DNA from: Streptomyces sp. man185
GTDB lineage: Bacteria > Actinomycetota > Actinomycetes > Streptomycetales > Streptomycetaceae
Direction of reading: 5' to 3'
Assembly: GCA_002551355.1 (NCBI GenBank)
Contig: NTHE01000013.1
Span: 62,001 to 126,000 of the forward strand
DNA length: 64,000 nucleotides
Part shown: in pieces, positions 53,894-62,078 of the stretch
Layout of the letters: each line of letters begins with the position of its first letter
How positions within the stretch are numbered: position 1 is the stretch's first letter
Notes under the pieces: model-generated
The model's input: only the letters and a program-made list of their open reading frames with translations
Databases searched by the model: none
What the model was told of the DNA's origin: nothing
Made by a program: the position numbers and the translations under genes

Positions 53894-54489
53894 CAGGGTC
53901 TCCCTCCGGCCCCGACCCGGGCCATGATGTCGCAGAGCGCGCGGTCGTCGAAGATCCGCGAGGTCGGGATGCGCACAGTGGTCCGGTAGCGGCCCGTCAC
54001 CGCGTGGCCGGCCAGGTTGGTCCAGTAACAGCAGTGGCGCAGGTCGAGACCGCCCGGCCCGGCGCGCAGCCAGTCGTCCTGGCTGCGGGGCACGATCATC
54101 ACGACCAGGATCTTGTGCACCGACACCGGTGAGCGGGCGAGCTTGACGAGGTGGGCGTTGTCGAGGGTGAAGGAGAACGCCCCGCCCGCCGGGTGCGGCG
54201 GTATCTGATAGGTGCACTTGAGCTGCACCTTGATGGTCACTTCGTCGTCGACGGTGTGGGCCGCGGCGCCGTGGCTGACGTGCCAGTCGATGCCGTTGTC
54301 GGGGAAGGGCTGGGACAGCGAGCATCCCGCCGCCGCCGCGACGGCGTGCAGATAGCCCACCTGAAGGGTCTCCATGCAGGCGGTGGTGGCGAGGGAGCCG
54401 CGCAGCGGCGCGCCCGGCTGCTGCGGCAGCCGCGGCCCGAAGGCCTCGGCGCGGGCGGTTCCCCCGGGGTCGGGCTGCGCGAGCGCCAT
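53893..54489 (-). CDS. DUF4365 (PD-(D/E)XK nuclease-like) protein
   Basis: A 198-residue protein with the hallmarks of DUF4365: an Asp in NGIDWHVSHG followed by a QLK in VTIKVQLKCTYQ, which together form the core D...(E/Q)xK nuclease motif, then conserved W and H segments (DDWLRAGPGGLDLRHCCYW). DUF4365 domains have a restriction-endonuclease fold and often sit in defence loci. The start is set at the ATG of MALAQPDPGG, with GGAG close by. It is coupled to the next gene. Confidence 0.82.
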   Translation of the reverse strand: MALAQPDPGGTARAEAFGPRLPQQPGAPLRGSLATTACMETLQVGYLHAVAAAAGCSLSQPFPDNGIDWHVSHGAAAHTVDDEVTIKVQLKCTYQIPPHPAGGAFSFTLDNAHLVKLARSPVSVHKILVVMIVPRSQDDWLRAGPGGLDLRHCCYWTNLAGHAVTGRYRTTVRIPTSRIFDDRALCDIMARVGAGGRP

Positions 54490-54716
54490 GGCTCCGTGTG
54501 CCTTCCGGGCGTGCCGATCGATGGCAGGTGGTCTGCCGGCGGGGTGTCGTGGGCTGGACGGATCGACGGACGCCGGCAGCAACTGCCCGGCGTCTCACCT
54601 GTGTTGTCACCGCATCAGACCGCCCGCAAACGGCGTATCAGGCAAACAGCCCGGGTATCACCGATATCGGGCAGAGGAATCATTCCATCTGCCGTGCGGG
54701 TGCGAGGAGTTCGGGG

Positions 54717-55442
54717 ATGATGCACTGGTTCGAAGGGCCACTGGCCGCTTTTGACACGGAGACGACAGGCGTGGACGTCGAGCAGGACCGGATCGTTTCG
54801 GCCGCTCTCGTCGCGCAGGACACCGCGGGCGGTCGCGTCCGCGTCACCCGCTGGCTGGTGAATCCGGGGGTTCCGGTACCGCCCGGGGCGACCGAGATCC
54901 ACGGTCTGACCGACAATCACCTTCAGCGCAACGGGCGTTGGCCCGCCCCGGTGATGGACGAGATAGCCCGGGCGCTGGCGGAGAGCTGCGCGACCGGCCG
55001 GCCGCTGGTCGTGATGAACGCTCCCTTCGACCTGACACTGCTGGACCGGGAGTTGAGGCGGCACCGGGCGTCGTCGCTGGCGGGGTATCTCGACGGGGTG
55101 CCGATGCGGGTGGTCGACCCGCGGGTGCTGGACAAGCATCTGGACCGGTACCGCAAGGGCCGCCGTACGCTCACGGATCTGTGCGCGCGTTACGAGGTGG
55201 TGCTCGACGGGGCCCATGACGCGGCGGCCGACGCGACCGCCTCGCTGGAGCTGGTGCGGGCGGTGTGCCGGCGCTTCTCGACCCGGCTGGAGCGGCTGTC
55301 GCCGTCCGAGCTGCACAGCCGGCAGGTGTCCTGGCACGCGGCCCAGGCGCGTGGTCTGGAGGCGTGGTTCGCGAAGAGCGGGACGCCGGAGGCGGTGGAC
55401 CCGTCGTGGCCGCTGCGCCCGGAGCTGCCCGCGGCGGCGTGA
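54717..55442 (+). CDS. DEDDh-family 3'-5' exonuclease (DnaQ-like)
   Basis: A 241-residue exonuclease with the full DEDDh set: Asp13 and Glu15 in AAFDTETTG, the Asp in MNAPFDLTLL, and the His and Asp in GAHDAAADATASL. The size and absence of polymerase or helicase domains indicate a free proofreading- or RNase T-like enzyme. Two ATGs are adjacent; the first has AGGAG upstream. It is monocistronic with a clear terminator before the convergent tRNA gene. Confidence 0.93.
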   Translation: MMHWFEGPLAAFDTETTGVDVEQDRIVSAALVAQDTAGGRVRVTRWLVNPGVPVPPGATEIHGLTDNHLQRNGRWPAPVMDEIARALAESCATGRPLVVMNAPFDLTLLDRELRRHRASSLAGYLDGVPMRVVDPRVLDKHLDRYRKGRRTLTDLCARYEVVLDGAHDAAADATASLELVRAVCRRFSTRLERLSPSELHSRQVSWHAAQARGLEAWFAKSGTPEAVDPSWPLRPELPAAA

Positions 55443-55465
55443 GGGGCCGGGCGGCCCGGACATGC

Positions 55466-55502
55466 GAAAGCCGGTCCGCGTGATGCGTGCGGACCGGCTT
55501 TC
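55466..55502. terminator. terminator between exonuclease and tRNA-Val
   Basis: A 14-bp perfect stem (55466-55479 with 55489-55502) ends in CTTTCC on the plus strand. It sits between convergent units. Confidence 0.85.
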
Positions 55503-55505
55503 CCC

Positions 55506-55582
55506 GGTGGGCGATACTGGGTTCGAACCAGTGACCTCTTCGGTGTGAACGAAGCGCTCTCCCACTGAGCTAATCGCCCGGG
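55506..55582. repeat. 77-bp direct repeat, partner at 58432-58508
   Basis: The tRNA-Val gene plus 2-3 flanking bases on each side is repeated exactly and in the same orientation at 58432-58508. The repeats bracket the polytopic membrane gene. Confidence 0.9.
55508..55579 (-). tRNA. tRNA-Val (anticodon CAC), copy 1
   Basis: Read on the minus strand it folds as a complete 72-nt cloverleaf: acceptor GGGCGAT/ATCGCCC, D arm GCTC...GAGC, anticodon stem CTTCG/CGAAG with loop TTCACAC (anticodon CAC), and T arm ACTGG/CCAGT with TTCGAAC. CCA is not encoded. It reads GTG codons. It is identical to the copy at 58434. Confidence 0.97.
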
Positions 55583-55718
55583 AACGGGTTGAACCATACA
55601 GGGCTCCGAGGGCTTGGTTCAAACTCCTTCCGGCCGCGCTCTACTCAGAGCGTCCCGGCCGGGAAGTGAGTATCCGAGCGCATGTACGGGCCGGGCGGCC
55701 GGGACCACACTCCCGTAC

Positions 55719-58325
55719 ATGGAACATGTGCCCCCGCCCGCCGAGGAACTGGCCCGCCTCGACCGAGAACTGGCCGAGCTGGACGCCCGCCGGGCCCAGC
55801 TGCTGACCCGGCGCGCCTGGCTGCTCGCCGCGCTGCGTCCCCCCACGCCGACGGCCGCCCCGGGCTGGAACCCGTCGGCCTGGGGTGCGCCGTCCGGCGG
55901 CCGGCCGGGTGCTCCGGCGCAGCCGTGGGGTTACGTGCCGAAGCAGCCGTCCGCGCCGCGCAGCGCGCAGAACGTCCTGCTGACGCTGGGCGGTCTGCTG
56001 CTGACGGTTGCGGCCATCGCGTTCACGCTGGTGAGCTGGGGCTCGATGGGGATCGGCGGCCGGTCTGCCGTGCTGTCCGTGGTGACGCTGGGGGCGCTGA
56101 TCGCCCCGGCGGTGCTGCTGCGGCGGGGGCTGGCCTCCACTGCCGAGGCGCTGGCGGCCCTGGCCCTGGTGCTGACGCTGCTGGACGTCTACGCGGTCCA
56201 CGCGGTGGCCGCGCCGGACACGGACGGGCTCGGCTTCACGGCCGTCGCGTCGGCGGTGCTCGCGGCGCTGTGGACGGCGTACGGGCTGGCGCTGGGCAAG
56301 CTGCGCCTTCCGCTGCCGGCCGCCGTGGTCCTCGCCCAGTGGCCGCTGCTGTTCTGGGCGTGGGCCGCGGGTGCGCCGGCGCTGGTGGTCGGGTGGGCGC
56401 TGCTGGCCACGGCGGTGCTGGACGGGGTGATCGCGCTGTGGGGCAAGGGCGCCGGGGTCCGGGTCACGGCGTGTGTCGGCGGATCGGTGATGGCCTTCTC
56501 GGCGCTGATGGTGGGGCTGACGCTGTCCACGACGGCCTCCGGGCCGCTCGGGGCGGTCGCGCCCGGCGGGCTGCTGCTGGCGGCAGCGGCGGCGGCCGGA
56601 GCCGGGGCGTGGCGCGCGCCGAAGGGCTTCGCGCGGGCGGGCGGCGTGGTGGCGGGCCTCGCGGCGGTGGCCGCCGTGGGCGGTGTGCCGGCGGCGGCGG
56701 TCCCGGAGGGCTGGCGGGTGCTCGCGTACCTGCTGTGCGGTCTGGCGCTGACGGCGGTCGTCCGTTCGCGGCTGCCGAGGAACGCCGCGCACGGGGTGCT
56801 GGCGGCGTCGGGTGCGGTGGTGGCCGGGGCCCTGGTGTGGGCGCTGCCCCCGGTCGCGGCGGTGCTGCTGGGCCCGGTGACGATCCTGTCGGACGTGTGG
56901 GCGGGGTCGCCGGAGGGCTTCCGCTCCGCGCTGGGGTCGACGCTGCCGTGGACGGAGCTGGCCGCGGCCCCGGTGGTGCTGGCCCTGGTGGCCGGGCTGC
57001 TGGGGGCGGCCTACCGGTGGTGGCCGTCGCTGGTGCGGCTCGCCGCGCCGCTGACCGTACGGGAGGAGACCCCGGGGGCGGACGCGGCGGGTAGCCCGGG
57101 CGCGGCCTGGACGGCGCCGCCCGGGGCCGGGGCGCCCTGGTACGCCGCCGGTGGCATCGGCACCCGCAGGCGGCCGTCCGGCGCCGCGGTGCGCGGGGCC
57201 GCCGGGGCGGGGGCGACGGCTCTGGCCTGGGGTGCGCTGCTGGTGGCCGGGGCCGTGCTGGACGTGCCGTACGCCCTCGCGGTGGTCGCGGAGACGCTTC
57301 TGGTGGCCGGGCTGCTCGCCCTGGCCGTACGCGGCCCGGGGAGCGGCCGGGACGGGTCGGCGGCACTCGTGGTGACCGCGCTGGTCGGGGCGGTCGGCGG
57401 GGCGGTGAGCACCGGGCTGCTGTCGCTGGCGTCCGAGGGGGCCGCGTACGGGGTGTTCGGGGCGCTGACGGTGCTGTTCGCCGGGGCGGCGGTCCGGGCC
57501 CGGAGCGAGGTGCCGACGGCGGTGTTCGCGGTCGCCGCGGTGGTCTGGGGCACGGCGCTCACGGGTCTCGCGGGCGGGTCGCTGGGGCTCGCCCCGCACG
57601 AGGCCGCGCCGCTGCTGCTCCTGGTGCCCGCGCTGACGGTGCTGCTCGGGACGCGGCTGCGGCGGGACCCCGTGGCGTTGCCGGTGGAGCTGACGGGGGC
57701 GCTGGGCGCGCTGGTCGCGGTGGGGCTCGCGGTGTCCGACGCGCCGTTCCTGGCCCTGGTGCTGGCGCTGTGCGGGGTGCTGGCGGCGGGCGCGGCGGTG
57801 CGGCCGGAACGACGGCCGGTGGCGGGCTGCCTCGCGGCGGCGCTGTTCGTGCTGGCCACCTGGGTGCGGCTGGCGGCCTCGGAGGTGTCGTTCGCGGAGG
57901 CGTACACCCTGCCGGTGACCGTGCCCGCCCTGGTGGTGGGGTTCCTACGGCGCCGGAAGGACCCGGAGGCGTCGTCGTGGACGGCGTACGGGCCGGGGCT
58001 CGCGGCGACGCTGCTGCCGAGCCTGGCGGTCGCCTGGACCGATTCCGACTGGCAGCGGCCGCTACTGCTGGGCGTGGCGGCGCTGGTGATCACGCTGCTG
58101 GGCGCGCGCCACCGGCTGCAGGCGCTGCTGCTCCTCGGCGGGGCGGTGCTGGCGCTGGACGGACTGCACGAGCTGGCGCCGTACGTGGTGCAGGTGGCGG
58201 GGGCGCTCCCCCGCTGGCTGCCGCCGGCCCTGGCCGGACTGCTGTTGCTGGTGGTGGGGGCGACGTACGAGCAGCGGCTGCGCGACGCCCGGCGGCTCAG
58301 GGACACGCTGGGACGGATGCGATGA
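55719..58325 (+). CDS. very large polytopic membrane protein
   Basis: An 868-residue protein. An N-terminal coiled coil (PAEELARLDRELAELDARRAQ) and a Pro/Gly-rich linker precede some 20 or more predicted membrane helices built of Ala, Val, Leu and Gly. The segment NVLLTLGGLLLTVAAIAFTL and neighbours resemble the 'SCO7613 C-terminal domain' membrane proteins of Streptomyces, whose function is unknown. I use the ATG at MEHVPPPAEEL because the coiled coil begins there. The gene lies alone between two tRNA-Val copies. Confidence 0.82.
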   Translation: MEHVPPPAEELARLDRELAELDARRAQLLTRRAWLLAALRPPTPTAAPGWNPSAWGAPSGGRPGAPAQPWGYVPKQPSAPRSAQNVLLTLGGLLLTVAAIAFTLVSWGSMGIGGRSAVLSVVTLGALIAPAVLLRRGLASTAEALAALALVLTLLDVYAVHAVAAPDTDGLGFTAVASAVLAALWTAYGLALGKLRLPLPAAVVLAQWPLLFWAWAAGAPALVVGWALLATAVLDGVIALWGKGAGVRVTACVGGSVMAFSALMVGLTLSTTASGPLGAVAPGGLLLAAAAAAGAGAWRAPKGFARAGGVVAGLAAVAAVGGVPAAAVPEGWRVLAYLLCGLALTAVVRSRLPRNAAHGVLAASGAVVAGALVWALPPVAAVLLGPVTILSDVWAGSPEGFRSALGSTLPWTELAAAPVVLALVAGLLGAAYRWWPSLVRLAAPLTVREETPGADAAGSPGAAWTAPPGAGAPWYAAGGIGTRRRPSGAAVRGAAGAGATALAWGALLVAGAVLDVPYALAVVAETLLVAGLLALAVRGPGSGRDGSAALVVTALVGAVGGAVSTGLLSLASEGAAYGVFGALTVLFAGAAVRARSEVPTAVFAVAAVVWGTALTGLAGGSLGLAPHEAAPLLLLVPALTVLLGTRLRRDPVALPVELTGALGALVAVGLAVSDAPFLALVLALCGVLAAGAAVRPERRPVAGCLAAALFVLATWVRLAASEVSFAEAYTLPVTVPALVVGFLRRRKDPEASSWTAYGPGLAATLLPSLAVAWTDSDWQRPLLLGVAALVITLLGARHRLQALLLLGGAVLALDGLHELAPYVVQVAGALPRWLPPALAGLLLLVVGATYEQRLRDARRLRDTLGRMR

Positions 58326-58386
58326 GCCGCGCCGGTCCGGGAGCCGCCGTTCGCAGCGGCTCCCGGACCGGCGGGAGCGGGCAACA

Positions 58387-58427
58387 CAGAGGGCCCGGGA
58401 GACGGAATCCGTCTCCCGGGCCCTCTG
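58387..58427. terminator. long hairpin between membrane gene and tRNA-Val copy 2
   Basis: A 17-bp perfect stem (58387-58403 with 58411-58427), with the remaining loop also nearly self-complementary. It should terminate both the plus-strand gene and the convergent tRNA. Confidence 0.88.
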
Positions 58428-58433
58428 TCCGGG

Positions 58434-58505
58434 TGGGCGATACTGGGTTCGAACCAGTGACCTCTTCGGTGTGAACGAAGCGCTCTCCCACTGAGCTAAT
58501 CGCCC
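58434..58505 (-). tRNA. tRNA-Val (anticodon CAC), copy 2
   Basis: A 72-nt cloverleaf identical in every base to the copy at 55508, with anticodon CAC and no encoded CCA. Confidence 0.97.
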
Positions 58506-58559
58506 GGGCGCACCGCAAACATTACCCCATGTCAGCGGTGCTCCTGGACCGTCCCCGGG

Positions 58560-59015
58560 CTACTCGCTGATCTTCCACGGCATGGTGAGCCCGAACTTCC
58601 ACACGTAGATCCCGACCAGCACCGCCATGATCACGAGCCCCACCGTGGTGAGGATGATGTTGCGCCGCCGGACCTTGGGATCGAGGGCCCGCTGCGCCGC
58701 CTCGGTGACCTTGCGCTTGGTCCAGCGCAGCACCAGCTGGGCCCAGACGAACTCGGTCGCCCAGATCGCCATGCCGCCGAAGATCACCAGCCAGCCGGGG
58801 CCGGGCAGCACCAGCATGAGCACACCCGCGATCACGACGCCGAGGCCGACGACGAAGACGCCGACCTGCCAACTCAGGTGGAGCGCTTTCGACGCCTTGA
58901 TGAAGCCCGGCGCCCGCGAGCCCAGCTCGCGTTCCTCCCGGTCCGATTCCCCCGTGGCGGATGCCGCGGGCGCCTGCTCGGCGACCCTGTCCCGCTCGTC
59001 ACTCTCCGCGTTCAT
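58560..59015 (-). CDS. TIGR02611-type (PGPGW motif) membrane protein
   Basis: A 151-residue protein. A polar N-terminus (1-45) is followed by two spans around VLPGPGWLVIFGGMAIWATEF, which holds the PGPGW motif, a basic helix (WTKRKVTEAAQRAL), and a last span (IILTTVGLVIMAVLVGIYVW). The family is confined to actinobacteria and has no assigned role. It is divergent from ssgB over 200 bp. Confidence 0.88.
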   Translation of the reverse strand: MNAESDERDRVAEQAPAASATGESDREERELGSRAPGFIKASKALHLSWQVGVFVVGLGVVIAGVLMLVLPGPGWLVIFGGMAIWATEFVWAQLVLRWTKRKVTEAAQRALDPKVRRRNIILTTVGLVIMAVLVGIYVWKFGLTMPWKISE

Positions 59016-59215
59016 GGACCCAACTTACCCGACCTGCTCCGGTCACACTTTCGTCACTGGAATGGACGCATGACGCAAAGTTACACGCCGCTGTGCGAGG
59101 GACCCGAAGCATCACAAATGGGTCAGAGGGGTTTACAACGCCACCGTAGGTGGCATGTCGATTTCGCCGACGTGCGAATCCCCGAGCGCACACTGAGCGA
59201 AAGGCCCTGGCGCTT

Positions 59216-59629
59216 ATGAACACCACGGTCAGCTGCGAGCTGCACCTGCGCCTCGTTGTGTCGAGCGAGTCCTCACTGCCTGTACCCGCGGGCCTGCGGT
59301 ATGACACGGCCGATCCCTATGCCGTGCACGCCACCTTCCACACCGGAGCGGAGGAGACGGTCGAGTGGGTATTCGCCCGTGACCTCCTTGCCGAGGGGCT
59401 GCACCGGCCCACCGGCACCGGAGACGTCCGCGTCTGGCCATCTCGTAGTCACGGCCAAGGCGTCGTATGCATCGCCCTGAGCTCCCCAGAGGGAGAAGCC
59501 CTGCTCGAAGCCCCGGCGCGGGCCCTGGAGTCGTTCCTGAAGAGGACCGACGCCGCGGTCCCGCCCGGCACCGAGCATCGTCACTTCGATCTGGACACGG
59601 AGCTCTCCCACATCCTGGCCGAGAGCTGA
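59216..59629 (+). CDS. ssgB: sporulation cell-division protein SsgB
   Basis: SsgA-like protein that recruits FtsZ to sporulation septum sites in aerial hyphae. The 137-residue protein is at the family's exact length and, as far as I can recall, practically identical to the S. coelicolor protein (MNTTVSCELHLRLVVSSE start, ELSHILAES end). I chose the ATG at 59216; the frame runs further upstream without a family match. Expression in S. coelicolor is reported to depend on the developmental/stress sigma factor SigH and to be repressed by BldD, encoded at the other end of this window. Two hairpins follow. Confidence 0.97.
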   Translation: MNTTVSCELHLRLVVSSESSLPVPAGLRYDTADPYAVHATFHTGAEETVEWVFARDLLAEGLHRPTGTGDVRVWPSRSHGQGVVCIALSSPEGEALLEAPARALESFLKRTDAAVPPGTEHRHFDLDTELSHILAES

Positions 59630-59647
59630 GCCAGGCAGAGAGCCGCT

Positions 59648-59747
59648 CGACGCCGTCCGACTCGGGGCGACGGCGTCGTGCCGACAACCGCATAGGGCAG
59701 ACACCGGCGCCGTCGTCGCGGAATCCACCGCGACGACGGCGCCGGTG
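59648..59747 (+). terminator. tandem hairpins downstream of ssgB
   Basis: First a 10-bp stem (59648-59657 with 59669-59678), then a 20-bp perfect stem (59702-59721 with 59728-59747) with a 6-nt loop. The second is a very stable terminator. Confidence 0.85.
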
Positions 59748-59898
59748 CGCTCGCCGCCCCCTCCGGCTCCTCCCGGGTGCCGGAGGGGTCTGTTCCGCTC
59801 CCGGGCGGGCCCGCACCGGCCCCGGCGCAGGTGAACCGAGCCAGTAGAGTCAGCCGCCATCGGCAGGCGCCCGCCCGCCGGAGGCCAGGGAGCGAAGC

Positions 59899-60495
59899 GT
59901 GCTGATCCCTCACGACACCCGGATCGCCCTCGACACGGTGGTCGATCTGGTGAACACCGCACCGGAGAGCGAGCCGCCGCGGGACGACCCCGGGGACGGA
60001 CTCGTGGGCGGACCCGAGGACGGTCTCGCCGACATCGCCGCGCTGTACGCCTTCGCGGAGCGGCACCTCATCAGCGGGGTCGGCACGCTCGGCGAGCGGG
60101 ACCTGACCGCCGTGCGCGACGTCCGGGCCCGCTTCGCCGAGGTCTTCGCGGCACCCGACCCCCGCACCGCCGCCGACCTGGTCAACGGGCTCGTCGCGGC
60201 GGCCGGGACCACCCCACAGCTCACCGACCACGACGGCTACGACTGGCACGTGCACTACTTCGCACCGGACGCCTCGATCGCCGACCATCTCGCGGCCGAC
60301 TGCGGCATGGCGCTGGCCTTCATCATCGTGGCGGGCGAGCAGGAGCGGCTGCGGCGCTGCGAGGCGCCGGACTGCGGGCACGCGTTCGTCGACCTGTCGC
60401 GCAACCGCTCTCGCCGCTACTGCTCCAGCCGTACGTGCGGCAACCGGCTGCACGTCGCGGCGTACCGGGCCCGGCGCAAGGAAGCCGCGGGCTGA
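59899..60495 (+). CDS. CGNR zinc-finger / ABATE domain regulator
   Basis: A 198-residue protein with an N-terminal ABATE-type stress-response domain (LDTVVDLVNT, LYAFAERHL) and a C-terminal CGNR zinc finger (RRCEAPDCGHAFVD, RRYCSSRTCGNR) that may bind DNA. The GTG start follows AGGGAGCG. Target genes are unknown. Confidence 0.9.
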   Translation: MLIPHDTRIALDTVVDLVNTAPESEPPRDDPGDGLVGGPEDGLADIAALYAFAERHLISGVGTLGERDLTAVRDVRARFAEVFAAPDPRTAADLVNGLVAAAGTTPQLTDHDGYDWHVHYFAPDASIADHLAADCGMALAFIIVAGEQERLRRCEAPDCGHAFVDLSRNRSRRYCSSRTCGNRLHVAAYRARRKEAAG

Positions 60496-60534
60496 CGCCG
60501 ATGCCGGCGTCGCCCCGCGCGGTGGCGCGGCGCG

Positions 60535-60690
60535 TCACAGCATGAAGAGATCGTGCAGGGCGGCCATCAGCAACAGGCCCCCGATCACCGTCAGGAAGAT
60601 CATCAGGGGCGGCTGGGAAAGCGCGAAGAGACAGCCGCGGGGCTCTTCGGCGGGGCGTGCGGGGGCTTCGCCCCGGGAAGTGTCCACCAT
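60535..60690 (-). CDS. 51-residue single-span membrane peptide
   Basis: A short open frame beginning MVDTSRGEAPARPAEEP, then GCLFALSQPPLMIFLTVIGG and a hydrophobic run to the end (LLLMAALHDLFML). The layout is a polar head plus one C-terminal membrane span. Codon third positions are strongly G/C, as in its neighbours. A ribosome binding site is weak (CCGAG). No function can be given. It faces the convergent CGNR gene with a 39-nt gap. Confidence 0.65.
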   Translation of the reverse strand: MVDTSRGEAPARPAEEPRGCLFALSQPPLMIFLTVIGGLLLMAALHDLFML

Positions 60691-60875
60691 CTCGGTGTGA
60701 TCATGACGCACCCGGGAGCAGCTTTGCGCTCAACCAGGGTCAATCCCGCGGGAGTTCACCGTCCCGTGGCCATCGGTAATCGCTCCGGCGTACGGGTCGC
60801 CGTCAGGTATTCGGACGGAGGGACCCAATCGCCCGGGCCCGCCGGGCGGCCGGAGCCTCAGATGCCGCGCTTCTT

Positions 60876-61349
60876 TCAGATGCCGTGCTTCTTGAGGATC
60901 GCCTCGATGTCGCTGAAGTCGTCGCCGGGCGCGGCGGCCTCCTGCTTCTTCTTCGGCTTGGACTGCGGCAGCGCGGTCGCGGCCGTGGGTCCGGCCGCAC
61001 CACCGGCGCCGAGCGAGGGGGCCGAGGCAGCCGGGGCGACGGCCTCGTTCCGCCCGGCCGCCCGCGCGGCCTTGCGTTCCGCCCGGGTGGTGCCGCTGCG
61101 GCGCTCGACGGCGCGGGTGGCCATGAACAGCAGCCACGAGAGGCCGAGCGCCCCGAAGCCGAGCCAGACGCTCGGCTTGAAGGCGATCCCGGCGACCCAC
61201 TCGACGACCCCGGTCAGCACGAGCCCGATCGGGACGAGGGAGTAAGCGGCAATCCTCGTCGCCGTGAGGAACCGCTTGCGGTACACGGTCACCGCGGCGA
61301 TGCCCAGGCCCGCCGCCGACACCGCGGAACAGATGGTCTCGGCAAGCAT
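60876..61349 (-). CDS. small integral membrane protein with charged tail
   Basis: A 157-residue protein with three likely membrane helices (MLAETICSAVSAAGLGIAAV, AAYSLVPIGLVLTGVVEWVAG, VWLGFGALGLSWLLFMA), then a basic/Ala-rich tail ending DDFSDIEAILKKHGI. The ATG is set by GGAGGCC at 5-nt spacing. Function unknown. The C-terminal DIEAILKKHGI may be a short docking motif. Confidence 0.82.
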   Translation of the reverse strand: MLAETICSAVSAAGLGIAAVTVYRKRFLTATRIAAYSLVPIGLVLTGVVEWVAGIAFKPSVWLGFGALGLSWLLFMATRAVERRSGTTRAERKAARAAGRNEAVAPAASAPSLGAGGAAGPTAATALPQSKPKKKQEAAAPGDDFSDIEAILKKHGI

Positions 61350-61515
61350 CACGGCCTCCAGGCGCAGGGGGTACGTCCCTTCCATCCTGCACCGGCGACC
61401 ACCCTCCGGGCCACGCCGGCGGTCCACCTCAGGGACATTTCAGGGCCGGGCTCCTCCCCAGGGGGTGGCCCGGTCCCGGTTGGGTCGCTCCCGTCCGGCC
61501 TGAAAGACTGGGCGC

Positions 61516-62034
61516 ATGAGCGATTCCACCCCCGCGTCACCGGTCGTCGTCGACCTCTGGTGCGATCTCGAATGCCCCGACTGCCACCGAGCCCTCGACG
61601 ATGTGCGCGCCCTGCGCGCCCGGTACGGGGACCGCGTCGAGCTCCGGCTGCGGCACTTCCCGCTGGACAAGCACAAGCACGCCTACGCCGCGGCCCAGGC
61701 CGCCGAGGAGGCCGTCGAGCAGGGCCAGGGCTGGCCCTACATCGAGGCACTGCTGTCCCGAACCGATGACCTCGGCCGCACGGGCGAGCCGGTACTCCTC
61801 GACGTGGCACGCGAACTGGGGCTGGACGCCGAGGAGTTCGACACCGCGCTGATCGACGGCCGGCATCTGCTGATCGTCGACGCCGACCAGGCGGAGGGCA
61901 AGGCGATCGGCGTCACCGGCACGCCCACCTATGTGATCGGCGACGAACGGCTGGACGGCGGCAAGAGCCAGGACGGGCTGCGCGAGCGGATCGAGGAGAT
62001 CGTGGACGGCATCCTGGCCGCACGGGACGAGTAG
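61516..62034 (+). CDS. DsbA-family thioredoxin-fold protein
   Basis: A 172-residue protein with the active site CPDC at residues 20-23 in WCDLECPDCHRAL and the cis-proline loop GVTGTPTYVIG. It lacks a signal peptide, so it is probably a cytosolic DsbA/FrnE-type oxidoreductase or isomerase rather than an exported disulfide former. It may still relate to the VKOR protein at 22725 only loosely. Confidence 0.9.
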   Translation: MSDSTPASPVVVDLWCDLECPDCHRALDDVRALRARYGDRVELRLRHFPLDKHKHAYAAAQAAEEAVEQGQGWPYIEALLSRTDDLGRTGEPVLLDVARELGLDAEEFDTALIDGRHLLIVDADQAEGKAIGVTGTPTYVIGDERLDGGKSQDGLRERIEEIVDGILAARDE

Positions 62035-62078
62035 CCGGCCGTACTGCCGCGGGGCCGGGCCGCCCGGAGGGGACCGCT

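Noticed and set aside
59042..59057. GTCAC-ACTTTC-GTCAC upstream of ssgB as a BldD site
   Set aside because: The halves are direct rather than inverted repeats and the spacing does not fit the BldD consensus, although ssgB is a known BldD target.
59130..59157. GTTTAC upstream of ssgB as a SigH-type -35 element
   Set aside because: No convincing -10 partner (GGGTAT-like) lies at the right distance, so I left it unannotated.
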